A stretch of 64,000 nt of DNA from Glandiceps talaboti. Taxonomy: Eukaryota > Hemichordata > Enteropneusta > Spengelidae. The stretch spans positions 1,178,501 to 1,242,500 of the forward strand of contig NC_135549.1 in assembly GCF_964340395.1 (NCBI RefSeq), written 5' to 3'. How positions within the stretch are numbered: position 1 is the stretch's first letter; every line of letters starts with the position of its first letter. Shown piece by piece: positions 25,950 to 37,865 of this stretch. A model generated the notes under the pieces. The model saw nothing but the letters and a program-made list of their open reading frames with translations, ran no database searches and had not been told where the DNA came from. Position numbers and translations under genes: made by a program.

Positions 25950-28900
25950 ACGATAAAATACTGTACAATAAAGTAGAAATATATACTAATCACAACTCTT
26001 ATGATAAAAGGAATTGAACCATTCCGGAAGGATAGTAAACTGACTCAGGAGGAGCTTTGTGAAGTGATTGCTCTCGGATGAAAACTATTCTTAAAACGTG
26101 TAGTTTTGGTTCTAAGACATCTGAAACGTTTCCCAGAGAGGAGTAATTTAAAAAGGCTGTTTGCTGGGTGAGAAGCGTCATCAATGATATTTATACATTA
26201 TACATATACATATATTATGAATGATTACTTTATATCTCTGAAATACTCTACATGTAAAAGTTTGAATTTGATACCTTTGACATATTCAGCTTCATGGATA
26301 ATCTGGTTATGATTGACCTTTGACCCGAGTCGTCATCTATAGAAAAGCTACATTGTGAATCATTTGTGTTTTGATTACTAGTCTCTTTATGGAATAAGAA
26401 ACATATAAATGATAATGTCTATGAATTTATAGAACTTTGATGACAAGACTCTGTCTCTCAATCACGTATTGGAATAACTTCACAACAGTAAATTCCGATA
26501 AAATTGAGGAAGACATTCTATCAATAATTATGACACATACCACAAAAAAAACGTAAAAACCTGGTCACCACATGTGCACGTTGTTAGTAACTCGGTTGGC
26601 ATAGTTACCACAAATTTCTCCTTTACTTCAACCTTATTGGATGAAGTAATCCAATACATCCGTTCCAGTTTTATACGACATTCCACTACACATGTTAATT
26701 CTACGCTTGGTTGATAAAAATGACTCACAGTGCACAGGTCATACAGATAGACTAAGCCTACTTTGAACTTTGACAAAACTATGTATCACGTGGTACAGTT
26801 AGTGTAATACTACCTTGACCTTTGAGACAGCTACGTGGTAACGTCACTAATAATACGAAAGTCGTGGAATTGTACCAGTCAGGCCATTGATATAAAGATG
26901 CACTACCTCATCTGTCACTAGGTATTCTCAACCTGCAACTCACAGACTGTGCTGTAACTGCCAAGTCAGATGTTCGGTCAAACTTTGAATATGTCGGTGT
27001 GCCCTAACTTTGTGTATTTGGATAATCGTTATCTTTATGTAGTTATGGTAACACATGGTTTCATTTCAGAAAGCTTAAAATTTCCGGTGTTGAGGTGAAC
27101 GTCGGTTCTATAATGAAATGCGGCTTCTTTCAGAGGCTGGGTGACTGCTATAGAGTTGGTTTAGAGGAGCAGCTTGATAGATTGGGCGTGACAATTCATT
27201 AGGGAAGTACCATAAGGCGAAAGACTGTAAAACGCATATAATCTATGGTAGGGGAATATGTGAAGTCGCCGTAAAAATAAAACCACAAAACCAGAATACA
27301 TGTATCAAGGGGCGAGTAAAACAACAAAACTAAAAATCATCTAACAGCTTCCGGAATCTTCTCAGCCTCACTAGACATGATGTATATTTAAAGTTTTATT
27401 GAATATTGATATGACGTTGTCGTTGTATTGAAATAAGACTATATCTATTTTATCGTCCTGTTCAAAGTCTGTTAATGCTTAAAATGTGTTCTTGAATTGT
27501 TCTGCGCGATTCCGGTGTTTACTTTAATAAAGTTGATGCGACTTCCCTTTGGGTCATATATATAGTTGTACAATGATATTATATTTGATGTGTAATGTAC
27601 AATTCAAGTGACCATTCAGGCATTTGCATTAAACTTCGATGACTGGTTCATACAGTATAGTGTTTCTTTCCCAGATGTTTACCAACAAATGGAAAAGACG
27701 GACATGCAAAATTGTAATTTTGATTTGACGATTTACTAATAAGAAATAACGTCTCAGGTCACGTGACTTGATAGCTGATAGCAATACATAGGAGGAGATG
27801 GCCAGCTATGAAAATGAAAACATTTACAGGCTATAGCATGTAACCTAAAAGATTGGGCTCTAATTTCCTTCTCTGCTATTTCATCCAAGAACCTGTCGTC
27901 TGTTCTTCATACTTACAAAAATATCATTCAATCAGTTTTAATTCCTTTAGCTGTCATTGATCAAACTAATCATTGTCATGTTATGCAGTATTGTACAACT
28001 TTAGTGTGATTTATTGTTGCATACGACATAAACCATTTCACGTCCGCGTAAATACTTTTGTTTCTCGACCCGTGGTTCTCTTTTAATTCCGTATACAAAG
28101 GAAGATTAAATTGTAAATTGGAAACGCGAAGATTAAATCTCAAAGTATCGTGAGCTGCTGTGTTTCTTAGGGTCTCGATAGAAATATTTCATTTGGCCAA
28201 CCTATGATACGTTGTCCTTAATCATTTTTATGAGCACGTAATTGTAAGGATACAGTTCAAAGTTGACAAGTACTGTCGTTTAAGTATATTGTTAAATATA
28301 TAATTACATCAGCAATTATTTGACAACGTTCTGGTCACATATTTCATAATTTGTTTATTCTGAACTGTGTGTGGCCAGGAAAAATTAAAGTGACATATAT
28401 ATTTGGTGGTTTTGTAATAGACGTGTCGCCATGGCCATTGATTTTGATATATTGTAACTTTGCTACAACTATTTGCTTTGCTAACATGTCAAGTCGATGA
28501 ACGTGTACTGCATACATATTAACGTGAGTGATCGCTTCAGTGCTCACCTTAGCGTAGTATACGTTATTAGACGGTGAGAAGTGTACACAGCGCAGTCTGT
28601 ATTTAATACGTGTAATGGCCAAAATGGCTCACTAAAGACGTACAGTATAAGTCAGTCACATTTATGGTGATTCTAACTCATCGCAGCACTCCAACGTTGC
28701 TGAGGCTTTTAAGCACTCGAACCAAGTATTTTACCTTCTCCTGGTGAGAGACTGAGATAGATGTTAGGTTACTCTGTGACCCAAGGTAAAATAATTATGT
28801 TGTTTTCTGTCATATATATGGCTTACACACAACATAAAATGTTTGAGCAATCAACAGTGCGTCATTATGATCCTAATGGTGATGTTGTATTCACTTCAAC

Positions 28901-30365
28901 TTTTGTTGCCGAGGTGATGATTAGCCACTGCTGAGATGACAGTTAATGTATTGTAATTTTACATTTTTATTTTCCTTGAATTTCTTTTTTTACGTAAAGT
29001 TGTGACTTCTTATAGGTATTGAAGAATCATATACTCAATCTTATTGTGTGACATATTGCGAATAATGTAAGAAGTTTTCCAGAAGAGTTACGTTGCGTTG
29101 TAGCAATTTGAAAGTAATCCCATAGCAACAAGATTGCAGGGTATCCCTAGAATTGAAGTGTTAACAAACACTTATCGAGTCCCTCCGTTGAACAGCCACA
29201 TACTTAAAGTTTGTAAATTGCTGAAAACTATCATTATTCTTTCCTGTATTAATACCATAGACTGCAGTCATGACTCAATGAAATATATACCAACGTGTTT
29301 TGTGCTTTTTTGAAAGAACTAAACTGCGTGAGACACAACAAGTGTGGGAGCGAATACTTTGGTTTAACTATTTATTACTATTTAGTGACGCTATTGTAGG
29401 ATATAAAATTCCATAGCATGTACGTTAATCGAATTTTACTCCACTTGCGTCAATAAAATACTTTGTTACGACATTAGGGAATATTTGTGACGTTTTGGTT
29501 ATGAAATACGAAATAAGCCATCAATTTTGTTGCCATTAGTGTGTTTATCGTTTAAATCTCTATTGATATGCTTCAGTGGTTTTTTCCTATGTTTTACTGT
29601 CTCATTCAACAGATGAGCACAAAGCCTGATTTATACATAGGTTCGGAACATTCGCAGGTTGTTCACTTATTTAGATTTCACTTAATTTGGATACCATAGA
29701 GTTCTTTAAGCATTGCTTTCAGCTCTCCAAACCATTTCAAGTTGTCTAACTTGTAGATACAGTGTGTCCAAACTATGATGTGATGATAACACTCTGAAGC
29801 AGTCAACATTTGTCAATATCCCGATAAAACCATTTGTAAAGTGTTTTTGTTTGCTAAAATATTTGCTGTGACGGCTAAATGATAATATCATACGATGTGA
29901 TAAAATCTCTATATCCATGATAAATGTATTTGAATTTTGTGATGGCTGTCTCTGTATTTGCAGAAGGAATAATTCCTGAACAAAATGTGAGGAATGTTTA
30001 ATCTGTCCATAAACTGCACTTTATTGTAACATGACACAGCTGACAGGATAGGCAAGTGACAGCAGTAAGATTGTTAAATATATTAATAAAACATAATTGC
30101 TATCAGATATGTCGTCAATACAGTTTATTCCTGGTGGTTTCAATTCTGGTTGTATAGGGTATTGCCACTGATAAAGACACTGACACGGAGTCCAGCATGT
30201 GAATAGGCTACAATGTCACTATTTCCACAGTCCAAACCAGATATAATTTAGTATTCTTTTGTTAAATTTTGTTTGTTTTGAATTGTAGGTTTGTAATACT
30301 TGAGAGTTTATATTCAACTTTGTTCTATTTATTTATATCTGGTTGAATAAAGATTCACTTCAATA
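25950..30365. other. gene-free DNA upstream of the H1-like receptor
   Basis: No coding exon is recognised. One DR1-type direct repeat (TGACCTTTGACCC) lies at 26314-26326. A 5' non-coding exon and promoter of the receptor gene presumably lie in this stretch or further left, but I cannot place them. Confidence 0.5.
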
Positions 30366-30369
30366 ATGT

Positions 30370-30408
30370 TCATTCATTTATTCGTTCGTTCGTTCGTTCG
30401 TTCATTTA
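30370..30408. repeat. (TTCA)n/(TTCG)n microsatellite
   Basis: Short TTCA units surround five TTCG units. It lies in the pyrimidine-rich stretch just before the splice acceptor at 30437. Confidence 0.9.
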
Positions 30409-30436
30409 TTAATCTATCTGCTCTGTTCATCTTTGC

Positions 30437-30438
30437 AG
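30437..30438 (+). other. probable 3' splice site in the receptor 5' UTR
   Basis: A pyrimidine-rich tract ends 'ctctgttcatctttgcag' 76 bp before the receptor ATG. It is consistent with an intron in the 5' UTR and an exon starting at 30439. The upstream exon was not identified. Confidence 0.5.
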
Positions 30439-30513
30439 GTAGGAATTGCCACGAGACGTTCGTAACTATGGTTTCCTAAGTCGTTACTATATGGAAAAAG
30501 CCAGGTAACTACC

Positions 30514-32319
30514 ATGGAGAGCTTTACTATTGATAATGTTACGGATGATTCGACCATCGAGTCGGCCACCATTGAAATGGTGTACTTCACCAACACGAGT
30601 TACGCAGAGTCGTCTTTCACTGACTCATTTGACAACATCACCAACAACACTTCCAGTGATCATATACAAATTGATGGAGGTAAAATTTCCAGCGACATAC
30701 CAATTGGAATCGTCCTGTGTTTCTTGTGTCTGATGACTTCTGTTGGCAATGCCATGGTCTTACATGCTGTACGAACTGAAAAACGTCTACAAACAGTCAG
30801 CAACTATTTTATATTAAGTTTAGCTTGTGCCGATATGTTAATCGGCTTGATCGTTATGCCCTTGAGTACTGTGTATTATTTAGCGCACCATTGGCCACTT
30901 GGATTAGCAGTATGTCAAATCTGGATGTCGATTGATTATGTGTGTTGCACGGCGTCTATACTCAATCTGTTTATTTTGAGTTTGGATCGGTATTGGTCTA
31001 TTACATCGCCTTTGAAATACTTACGGAGACGTACAGGTAAACGAGCAGCGGTCTTGATATCTCTGGTGTGGTTAGTGTCATCATTGTGGGTGATACCAAT
31101 TGTTGGCTGGCACGCCTTCAGTCGCGGCGGCGTTAGGGTCATCCAGACTGGACACTGTGATTCCGAGTTTTATACAAATACGGTCTTCAAGGTGGTTACT
31201 GCAGCCTTTAATTTCTACATACCCCTGATAGTGATGGTGTTCTTATACGGTAGGATTTTTCATGAAATTAGGAAACGCTCCAACCTTGCCATCGGGAGAT
31301 GTAGTTATGGACAAGGACACATTTCTTCGTCGTCAGGACACAACCATACGAATGTATATGCAACAAACAGGGATTTCAGGAAAGCGTCCATGAACGACCA
31401 CGACTATCGGACGGAGTACGAATTCGACAGTTTCAATAACAGCAATGATCCGGAATCAGACGTGAATAGAAGTAGTGATAATGACGTCAAACTTAACTTC
31501 AAAAATATTGCACTACTCAGGAGATTAAAGCATATTATTCGGACTGATCGCAGCCGTAATTTATCATCATCAAATTCTAAGGACCACATATCTTCCTCAA
31601 TAGCACACAACGAGAAACTGTTAGAATCAGAAACTTGTGAACCCGACGACGAGTCGTTAAAATATAATTACCCTGAATCGAATCAAGATTCGCCGAATGG
31701 GCGAATCAGTATCTCTAGACCGACTGTTTCTGGCGACAAGGGAGTCAATTTGCTTTCTGACAAAAAGAAAGAACCCGAACCCATCGTTATTTGGAGACGC
31801 CGGTCAGAGGATGAACTGAAACCACCACCGTTGCATTATGGGAAAGTAAATAGAGAAAGAAACCAGAGCGGGAATCATCATCCAGCTAGGTCGCCTAATC
31901 TTACAAATTCTAGAATTATAGCTTCTTCCACTAAAAACAAGACTAAGGATGTAACTAGTGGCATTGCGCCGATAAATGCGAAGAAAAACACTTTTAAATT
32001 AGGCAAACTTGAACACTTGGTCAAGTCACCTCGTAAGAAACGCTTTTCAGCGTCATTAAACAGGGAAAGGAAAGCTGCAAAACAATTAGGTGTAATTATG
32101 GGATGTTTCGTACTCTGCTGGCTTCCCTATTTCATCATGTTTTTCATCGTGTCTCTTTGCAAAGATTGCATCCCAGAAGACATTTACTATGTTGCCACTT
32201 GGCTAGGATATATCAATTCTACCCTTAATCCTATACTATATCCACTTTGCAACCAGAATTTTAGAAGAGCCTTTAGGAGAATGTTACATTTACAACCAAA
32301 GAAGAATCCGAAGAAATGA
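30514..32319 (+). CDS. HRH1-like: histamine H1 receptor-like GPCR
   Basis: A complete 601-residue class A amine GPCR in one exon. It should sit in the plasma membrane, bind a biogenic amine and couple to Gq. TM1 starts at about residue 62, then LSLACAD (D107 in TM2), C134, TM3 with amine-binding D141, DRY 158-160, W186, ECL2 C215, TM5 at about 226-246, a ~270-residue intracellular loop 3, TM6 with CWLPYF (535-540), and NPILY (572-576). The N-terminus has several N-glycosylation sequons (Asn27, 41, 44, 45). TM6-TM7 (KAAKQLG...WLGYINSTLNP..YPLCN) is nearly that of vertebrate H1. Pocket residues of human H1 (D107, Y108, T112, K191, T194, N198, F424, W428, Y431, F432, F435) are all present here as D141, Y142, T146, K226, T229, N233, F532, W536, Y539, F540 and F543; human S111 is Cys145. 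The start ATG is in a good context (ACCATGG). A splice acceptor at 30437-30438 suggests a 5' UTR intron. Muscarinic identity is less likely. I found no poly(A) signal nearby. Confidence 0.9.
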   Translation: MESFTIDNVTDDSTIESATIEMVYFTNTSYAESSFTDSFDNITNNTSSDHIQIDGGKISSDIPIGIVLCFLCLMTSVGNAMVLHAVRTEKRLQTVSNYFILSLACADMLIGLIVMPLSTVYYLAHHWPLGLAVCQIWMSIDYVCCTASILNLFILSLDRYWSITSPLKYLRRRTGKRAAVLISLVWLVSSLWVIPIVGWHAFSRGGVRVIQTGHCDSEFYTNTVFKVVTAAFNFYIPLIVMVFLYGRIFHEIRKRSNLAIGRCSYGQGHISSSSGHNHTNVYATNRDFRKASMNDHDYRTEYEFDSFNNSNDPESDVNRSSDNDVKLNFKNIALLRRLKHIIRTDRSRNLSSSNSKDHISSSIAHNEKLLESETCEPDDESLKYNYPESNQDSPNGRISISRPTVSGDKGVNLLSDKKKEPEPIVIWRRRSEDELKPPPLHYGKVNRERNQSGNHHPARSPNLTNSRIIASSTKNKTKDVTSGIAPINAKKNTFKLGKLEHLVKSPRKKRFSASLNRERKAAKQLGVIMGCFVLCWLPYFIMFFIVSLCKDCIPEDIYYVATWLGYINSTLNPILYPLCNQNFRRAFRRMLHLQPKKNPKK

Positions 32320-32955
32320 CGATTTTACATTCTATGGACGTTGTTCGACAGTAGGGAAAGTACTCCCTTGCGATTAAGCTCGAGATGGAGGCATGACGTC
32401 ACTGAAAGGACAAGGAAAATGTTTAAACATTAAAAATCAGAAAAATATACATTATTGACCTAATTATGTAATGATATTGAGATTAGATTGATTTTTTTAC
32501 TAAAATCTTTGACGAAGATTGCCATTAGGAACGTATGTCTGATGACGTAGTGACTTTAATGCTTTGAAATGGGAACCCACTATGTCGGGATCACTAAGAT
32601 AGAATGCAAGCACAATCGTACTTAAACTATGATTAGGCTATAACCACGTGATTAGACAAGGGAAAGGTTACAGAAACATGCACACTATAATGGTATATAG
32701 TCACGTGATCTGTGATTCTGCCCACATCATACAATACAGAGTAGGTAGGATTTGGATGGGGAAGAACTGGGCCTGCCTAGATCATACTACACCAGCTTTG
32801 AAGACGGGATTCGTGTCCACACATGGCACTAGGTTAACGGAAAGTTTAGAGGCATCACATCATACTGCACTGGCTTTTGAGGATCCCGGGCTTAATTTAA
32901 TCATTAACTACATGGGTGGAGAATGACTATGGTGGAATGTCATGATTATAATGGC
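32320..32955 (+). other. receptor 3' flank / 3' UTR
   Basis: Follows the receptor stop codon. No AATAAA is seen, so the 3' end cannot be placed. A 92-codon frame at 32648-32926 matches no family I know. Confidence 0.4.
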
Positions 32956-32959
32956 TGGT

Positions 32960-33580
32960 ATAGGGCTTCACATAATACTTCTCTGGGTTGTGAAGGGTAT
33001 CACATCATATTGCACTCGGTAGGAATCATTATGCTCTGGGTGTCAAGGGTTTCACATCACATTACACTGCAGGGTGGGGATTAGTTCACATCATTGCACT
33101 GGGTAGGAAAGGGACCCACGTCATACTGTACTCTCTGTGCAACGTTTCACGTCATATTGCACTGAGTGGGGAAGGACTTCACACCATACTGCTCTGTGTG
33201 GTATTCAGCTTCACAACATACTGCACCGGGTAGGGAATGGTTTCACGTCATACTGCACTAGATTGGGAGGGGTTCAAACGATAATGCACTGCGTGGGGAA
33301 GTGATTCACATCATAATGCGCACTAGTTTGGGAGGGGTTAAAAACCATACTGCACTAGTTTGGGAGGGGTTAAAAACTATACTGCACTGGGTGGCATAGG
33401 GACTCACATACTGCACTGAGTGGTATAGGAACTCACATCGTACTGCACTGGGTGGCATAGGGACTCACATACTGCACTGGGTGGTATAGGAACTCACATC
33501 GTACTGCACTGGGTGGCATAGGGCTTCATATCATACTGTACTGGGTGGCATAGGAACTCACATCATACTGTCATTTACTG
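32960..33580 (+). repeat. diverged ~28-32-bp minisatellite
   Basis: The motif 'catactgcactgggtgg' recurs with spacers such as 'cataggaactcaca' or 'gaagggcttcaca'. The left half is strongly decayed. The right half (about 33380-33570) keeps a cleaner two-unit alternation ('ggcatagggactcac' / 'ggtataggaactcac'). It is non-coding. Confidence 0.85.
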
Positions 33581-33584
33581 TACT

Positions 33585-36500
33585 GGATTCACTGCATTCT
33601 ACGTGAGAATGGAGTACCCCAAATCATTCACCACTGTTCAGGAAAGGTGTGTCATGTCAATTCGCCAATACAATGAGAGTCAATTTTATTATCTCAGGAC
33701 TGGTGTCGGCCATTAAAATTATGAAGGTGTCAGAAAGATGTGAATTGTGATGTCTACAAAGAGTTGAGTTGAGTCAGCTGGTGTATATAATTGTTATACA
33801 TGGTAATAGAAACTTTTGAATTTTGCAAAGGTCGTATTACCTGACTACATAGATAACACGCTCCTCGTCGAGGTTGTATACGTATACGTCCCAAGGCAAA
33901 TACTAATTGACACTTTCAAGGTGTGCCTGGCGCATACTCTAAAAGGAGATAAACAAACCTTAGTTGTGGTCGTGTAAAAGACGAGAAATTAGATACCAAC
34001 TTAATATGCCATGCCTTGGGGGAGGAAGTTTATTCGTGATACTTGAAAAGTGCCGCAAAGTAGCGAGGGCATTTATTCTGTGCACTCTTGAAGCAATAAA
34101 AACTCCAAGTAATAAATCCATTGAAATTCTAAGTATTCCAGGGCCATCATTTGATTAATAAACACCAAATGATTTGTCAATGGGAAGAAATATAGGATAT
34201 AAAATTGCAAACATGCAGAATACATACAATATTATATCGTGAGGTTTAGATCATAAGCCAAGATATAGTCCTAGGACGAGGTTGAACACGTGGCAGCTAT
34301 ATTGTCACACGGGACCTTTGGACAGTCAGTATTTTTGATATTCTTACTTAGTCTTTACGATAAAGAATAATTCTTAAACACCAACACGCATTACTCTTCC
34401 CTATCCATTATTAATATGTGACGTCATTTAGACATCACATACGTCAGCCTTCCACCTTCTTGTGGTGGGTCGACTGATATAGTTTAAACGAAGAAATGAG
34501 ATTTCCTGAAGGGATTGACTGATTCAAATTTCGAAATGACAACACTGTCCCGTGTTTGTCTCAACAAATAATATACTGTGACTGAGTGGCTTGCATGTCA
34601 TCACGGTATATTCAATACTGCTTGCGAAGGCTTTCAGCTAAGACCCTTGCATTGTGCGGAGACTTCCATTTTAAAGTAAAACACACCACATATATTAGCT
34701 TCCAATCCGAATTGTAGTAGGTACATGTAATTGCCTATATATACGACCTATCAAAGCGTTAGAGTTGGCTATTAATTCTAAATTTATCAATTTTATCCCC
34801 TTACGAATATCCAATATTCTTAGAAGTTAGTAAAATTGCTTGCATATCACGTGATTTATGATGTGTCGACTCCCTGTCTTATTAAAAGTGAAAATTGAAA
34901 TGTTTGTTATAAGATCTCGGACGAAGTATACCTTTAAGAATATTGTTCATTTTCAAGCTACTTTTTTACCCTCAGAGTAATATGTCCCTGGCAACGGAAA
35001 TGAAACTTTGGGCATTTATTGCCTAACTTAGCGTTTCATTAAGATCGTGCAATACAAATTCATTGGAGAAATAAGCTTACCGATGTTAAGTCACATGATG
35101 CCAAGGAATGTTTTGAAAGCGCTAAGGGTTTATCCTTCGCTCAAATGTCAAAGGTGAGATACTAGATATGTATGTTTGTAACCCAACCCAACCCCACCCC
35201 CACCCCCACCCCCACCCCCTTTACAAAAAAAACTACATGTGTCATTACAGTCGTGAAAGTCACTTTTAAAATACAATATGAGGAAGTCTTCGCTCAGTGT
35301 CTGGAAACAAAAAATGTTATAAATATAGATAAATTAGTAGCCTCGTCTTCAGCTCCATGTGTGTTGCTATATTATATTGTTCTTTTTAATGAACTTAATG
35401 AACTTCTCTGCTCAAGAAAAGTTATTGTGTTGGCCCTTCTCTTTTTTTCAAAATAGAATTATTGACACTATAATGGGAGGTGTAAAAGTTGTGCAGAATT
35501 TAGACTGGCTTTGGTGTCATTGACCCTTGATGAAGATTGGTAGCTAGACGGTAATCGACTCTGAAATAGTTATTGCAGTCCCATGAGTTGAATGTGTATG
35601 TTGTAAAAACTGCAATATCAGTAAGTTAAAAAGGCTTATTCAATCTTCCTGTTAATGTGCAATGGTCCCAGAGGATGACCAAGCAGCTTGCAACAGGAAC
35701 TAAGGTTGATTTGGAACTTGTAAAAGCACCTCCTTAAAAAAAATTCAAACGCCCTCTTCACGGTTTATTGTGCCTCTTCTCTCGTTATATACTAGTAAGA
35801 AAGATTAACAACTTATTGCTTTCTTTGCGTTCACAAGAAGACAGGCATGGCACTTTTAGCATACACGTAAACAAGCTAAGAACTCCTATTCGCCTGAGAG
35901 CCTATCATACCACGCTATTTCAGAATCATTTTCATATAAGTGTACATTTTGTGTATACTGTAGGACATTTCTTAGACTTTATTTTGACGTGTTTACAAAT
36001 AGGTGTATCCCAATTTTGACACCACAACAAATGCAATAAATTATCAAATAATAACGAAGTGTACCTTTTTTACGTAGATGTGGTGCTCTCGATTTCCATG
36101 GCAACATATACTGTCGACGTCATTTGATATGTTAATTTTGTATGAAGTGATATTTTGAGGTGAAAACCGTTCACATTTAATTGTGGTCTCCTGTCGCCAT
36201 TTCCTATTACTATTACCATAACGAGTAATGTATCATTTGTCTTTCATTTTACACATACAATCCATGAATCTTTTCAAAGAATGTACAATTATGTAATTTT
36301 ATATTAATAAGATTAAAGTTAATAAAAGAGTCTTTTCTGCCACAAGATGCATATCAACAGATAGTTTATACAGTTTATCCAATTATTAGAAAGAGAAAGG
36401 TCACCTGACCCCAAGTATTTACACCATAGTCTATGGTGTATTCTGTTTGATAAAGAGACGTCTTGACACTGTGTCCATGTATCAGTGACGTTCTATTTCG

Positions 36501-36815
36501 TTATCCTGAAAACTTTATATTCCACCAGACGAAAATGAAAATTTGTGGTTGAAACAAAAACAAACAATATATAAATAAATATTATGTAGCTATGACCCAT
36601 GACCTCTAAGCTTTGATAATACTGACACTGTTTCAGTCTCAAAAGTAATTTATATCCCTCGAATTAGTCTCTGATAACAATATGTTTCGAATCAACAATG
36701 TCATATATCGTTTAAATACAAAAAAGTATTATATGGGTTACGAGGGAATCTGGTAGATGGCCTGCAACAGGGAAGAAAGTGTAAAAGAGAGAGGGTGAGA
36801 CAGCGGGTGGGCGGT
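33585..36815. other. gene-free intergenic DNA
   Basis: Nothing coding is supported. Contents are a (CCCCA)n run at 35183-35219, a short hairpin (8-bp arms, 3-nt loop) at 36421-36439 and a DR1-like element at 36593-36605. An 83-codon frame at 35768-36019 has a basic, transposon-like look, but I recognise no motif in it. Confidence 0.5.
35183..35219. repeat. (CCCCA)n microsatellite
   Basis: CCCAA, CCCCA and CCCCCA units, about six in all. Strongly strand-asymmetric (C-rich on +, G-rich on -), so the minus strand could form a G-quadruplex. Confidence 0.9.
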
Positions 36816-36821
36816 CGCGGA

Positions 36822-36848
36822 TGGACGGACGGACAGACAGATCGGACC

Positions 36849-36896
<48 letters not shown>

Positions 36897-36914
36897 GGCA
36901 GACAGGCAGGCAGG
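36822..36914. repeat. (GACA)n microsatellite
   Basis: GACG, GACA and GGCA units. The Cys-Leu-Ser-Val repeat frames on the minus strand are artefacts. Confidence 0.95.
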
Positions 36915-36915
36915 G

Positions 36916-37827
36916 GGAAGGGCAATCAGAAATACATGTATATGTAGAGACATAGCCACATAGAAACGGGGAAACAAAGGAAACATTCTGAAAAGTAATA
37001 TCTTATCACCATGGGATACAACATTGAAACGGGGTGGGAATGTACATATTTATGTAGAGCTCATGCATTTTATTCTATAATATAGTAGTCTTCCAGTCTG
37101 CCACGAATACAACCTGGAATAAACTAATGATGTGGGAAAGTTTATTAAGTCAATATAAACATATATGAGTAAGTTTAACGGACCAAGTCGAATAGCTGTC
37201 ACACATAATGTGATATACGTGTGTGTGTTAGCCAATTATTTTATGAAGCTTTGATGAAACATAAATACACTGTTATATGTGGCCAATAAAAACCATTTAA
37301 TGTGGGACGCGTCTTCAAATATTTTAGCGAGTAATTTGAAGAGGACAACCATCGGTCAAATTCTCTATGATTAGTATTGCAGATTTTTATCATGGTCAAT
37401 TATCACAGTACAAAATGTAATTATGTGCCAATAGATTCATATTACTGTGATTAGAAATATGAATTTGTAAGTGTGAAAAGTGATTGCTTAGAACTAATTT
37501 GAGGGATATCAATTGACGTCTAATTGACAACAAAATGAGGAGGAATTCAAGATACGAGTTTGTATGATTCATAACCTAATATTATCACATTGCACTGGAA
37601 TGCCGCCATGTATACAATGTCACTCTCATTACCAATACTAGTAATAGAGCTGTTTTGCTATAATGACATTCCCCACCCTAACCCTACATTTGATAGCAGA
37701 ATATTAAACAGAAGGCAAATAGTTGGACATGGCATGGGCCAGATTTGGGAGATGTTTACTGGACTTTTTCAAAAAGAAACGTCCGCAAAATGATAACTTT
37801 TCACCCTTCCTTTTTTCATGATTCCTC

Positions 37828-37865
<38 letters not shown>

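Noticed and set aside
35768-36019. 83-codon + frame with a basic, transposon-like feel
   Set aside because: I could not match it to any reverse transcriptase or transposase motif, so it is not claimed.
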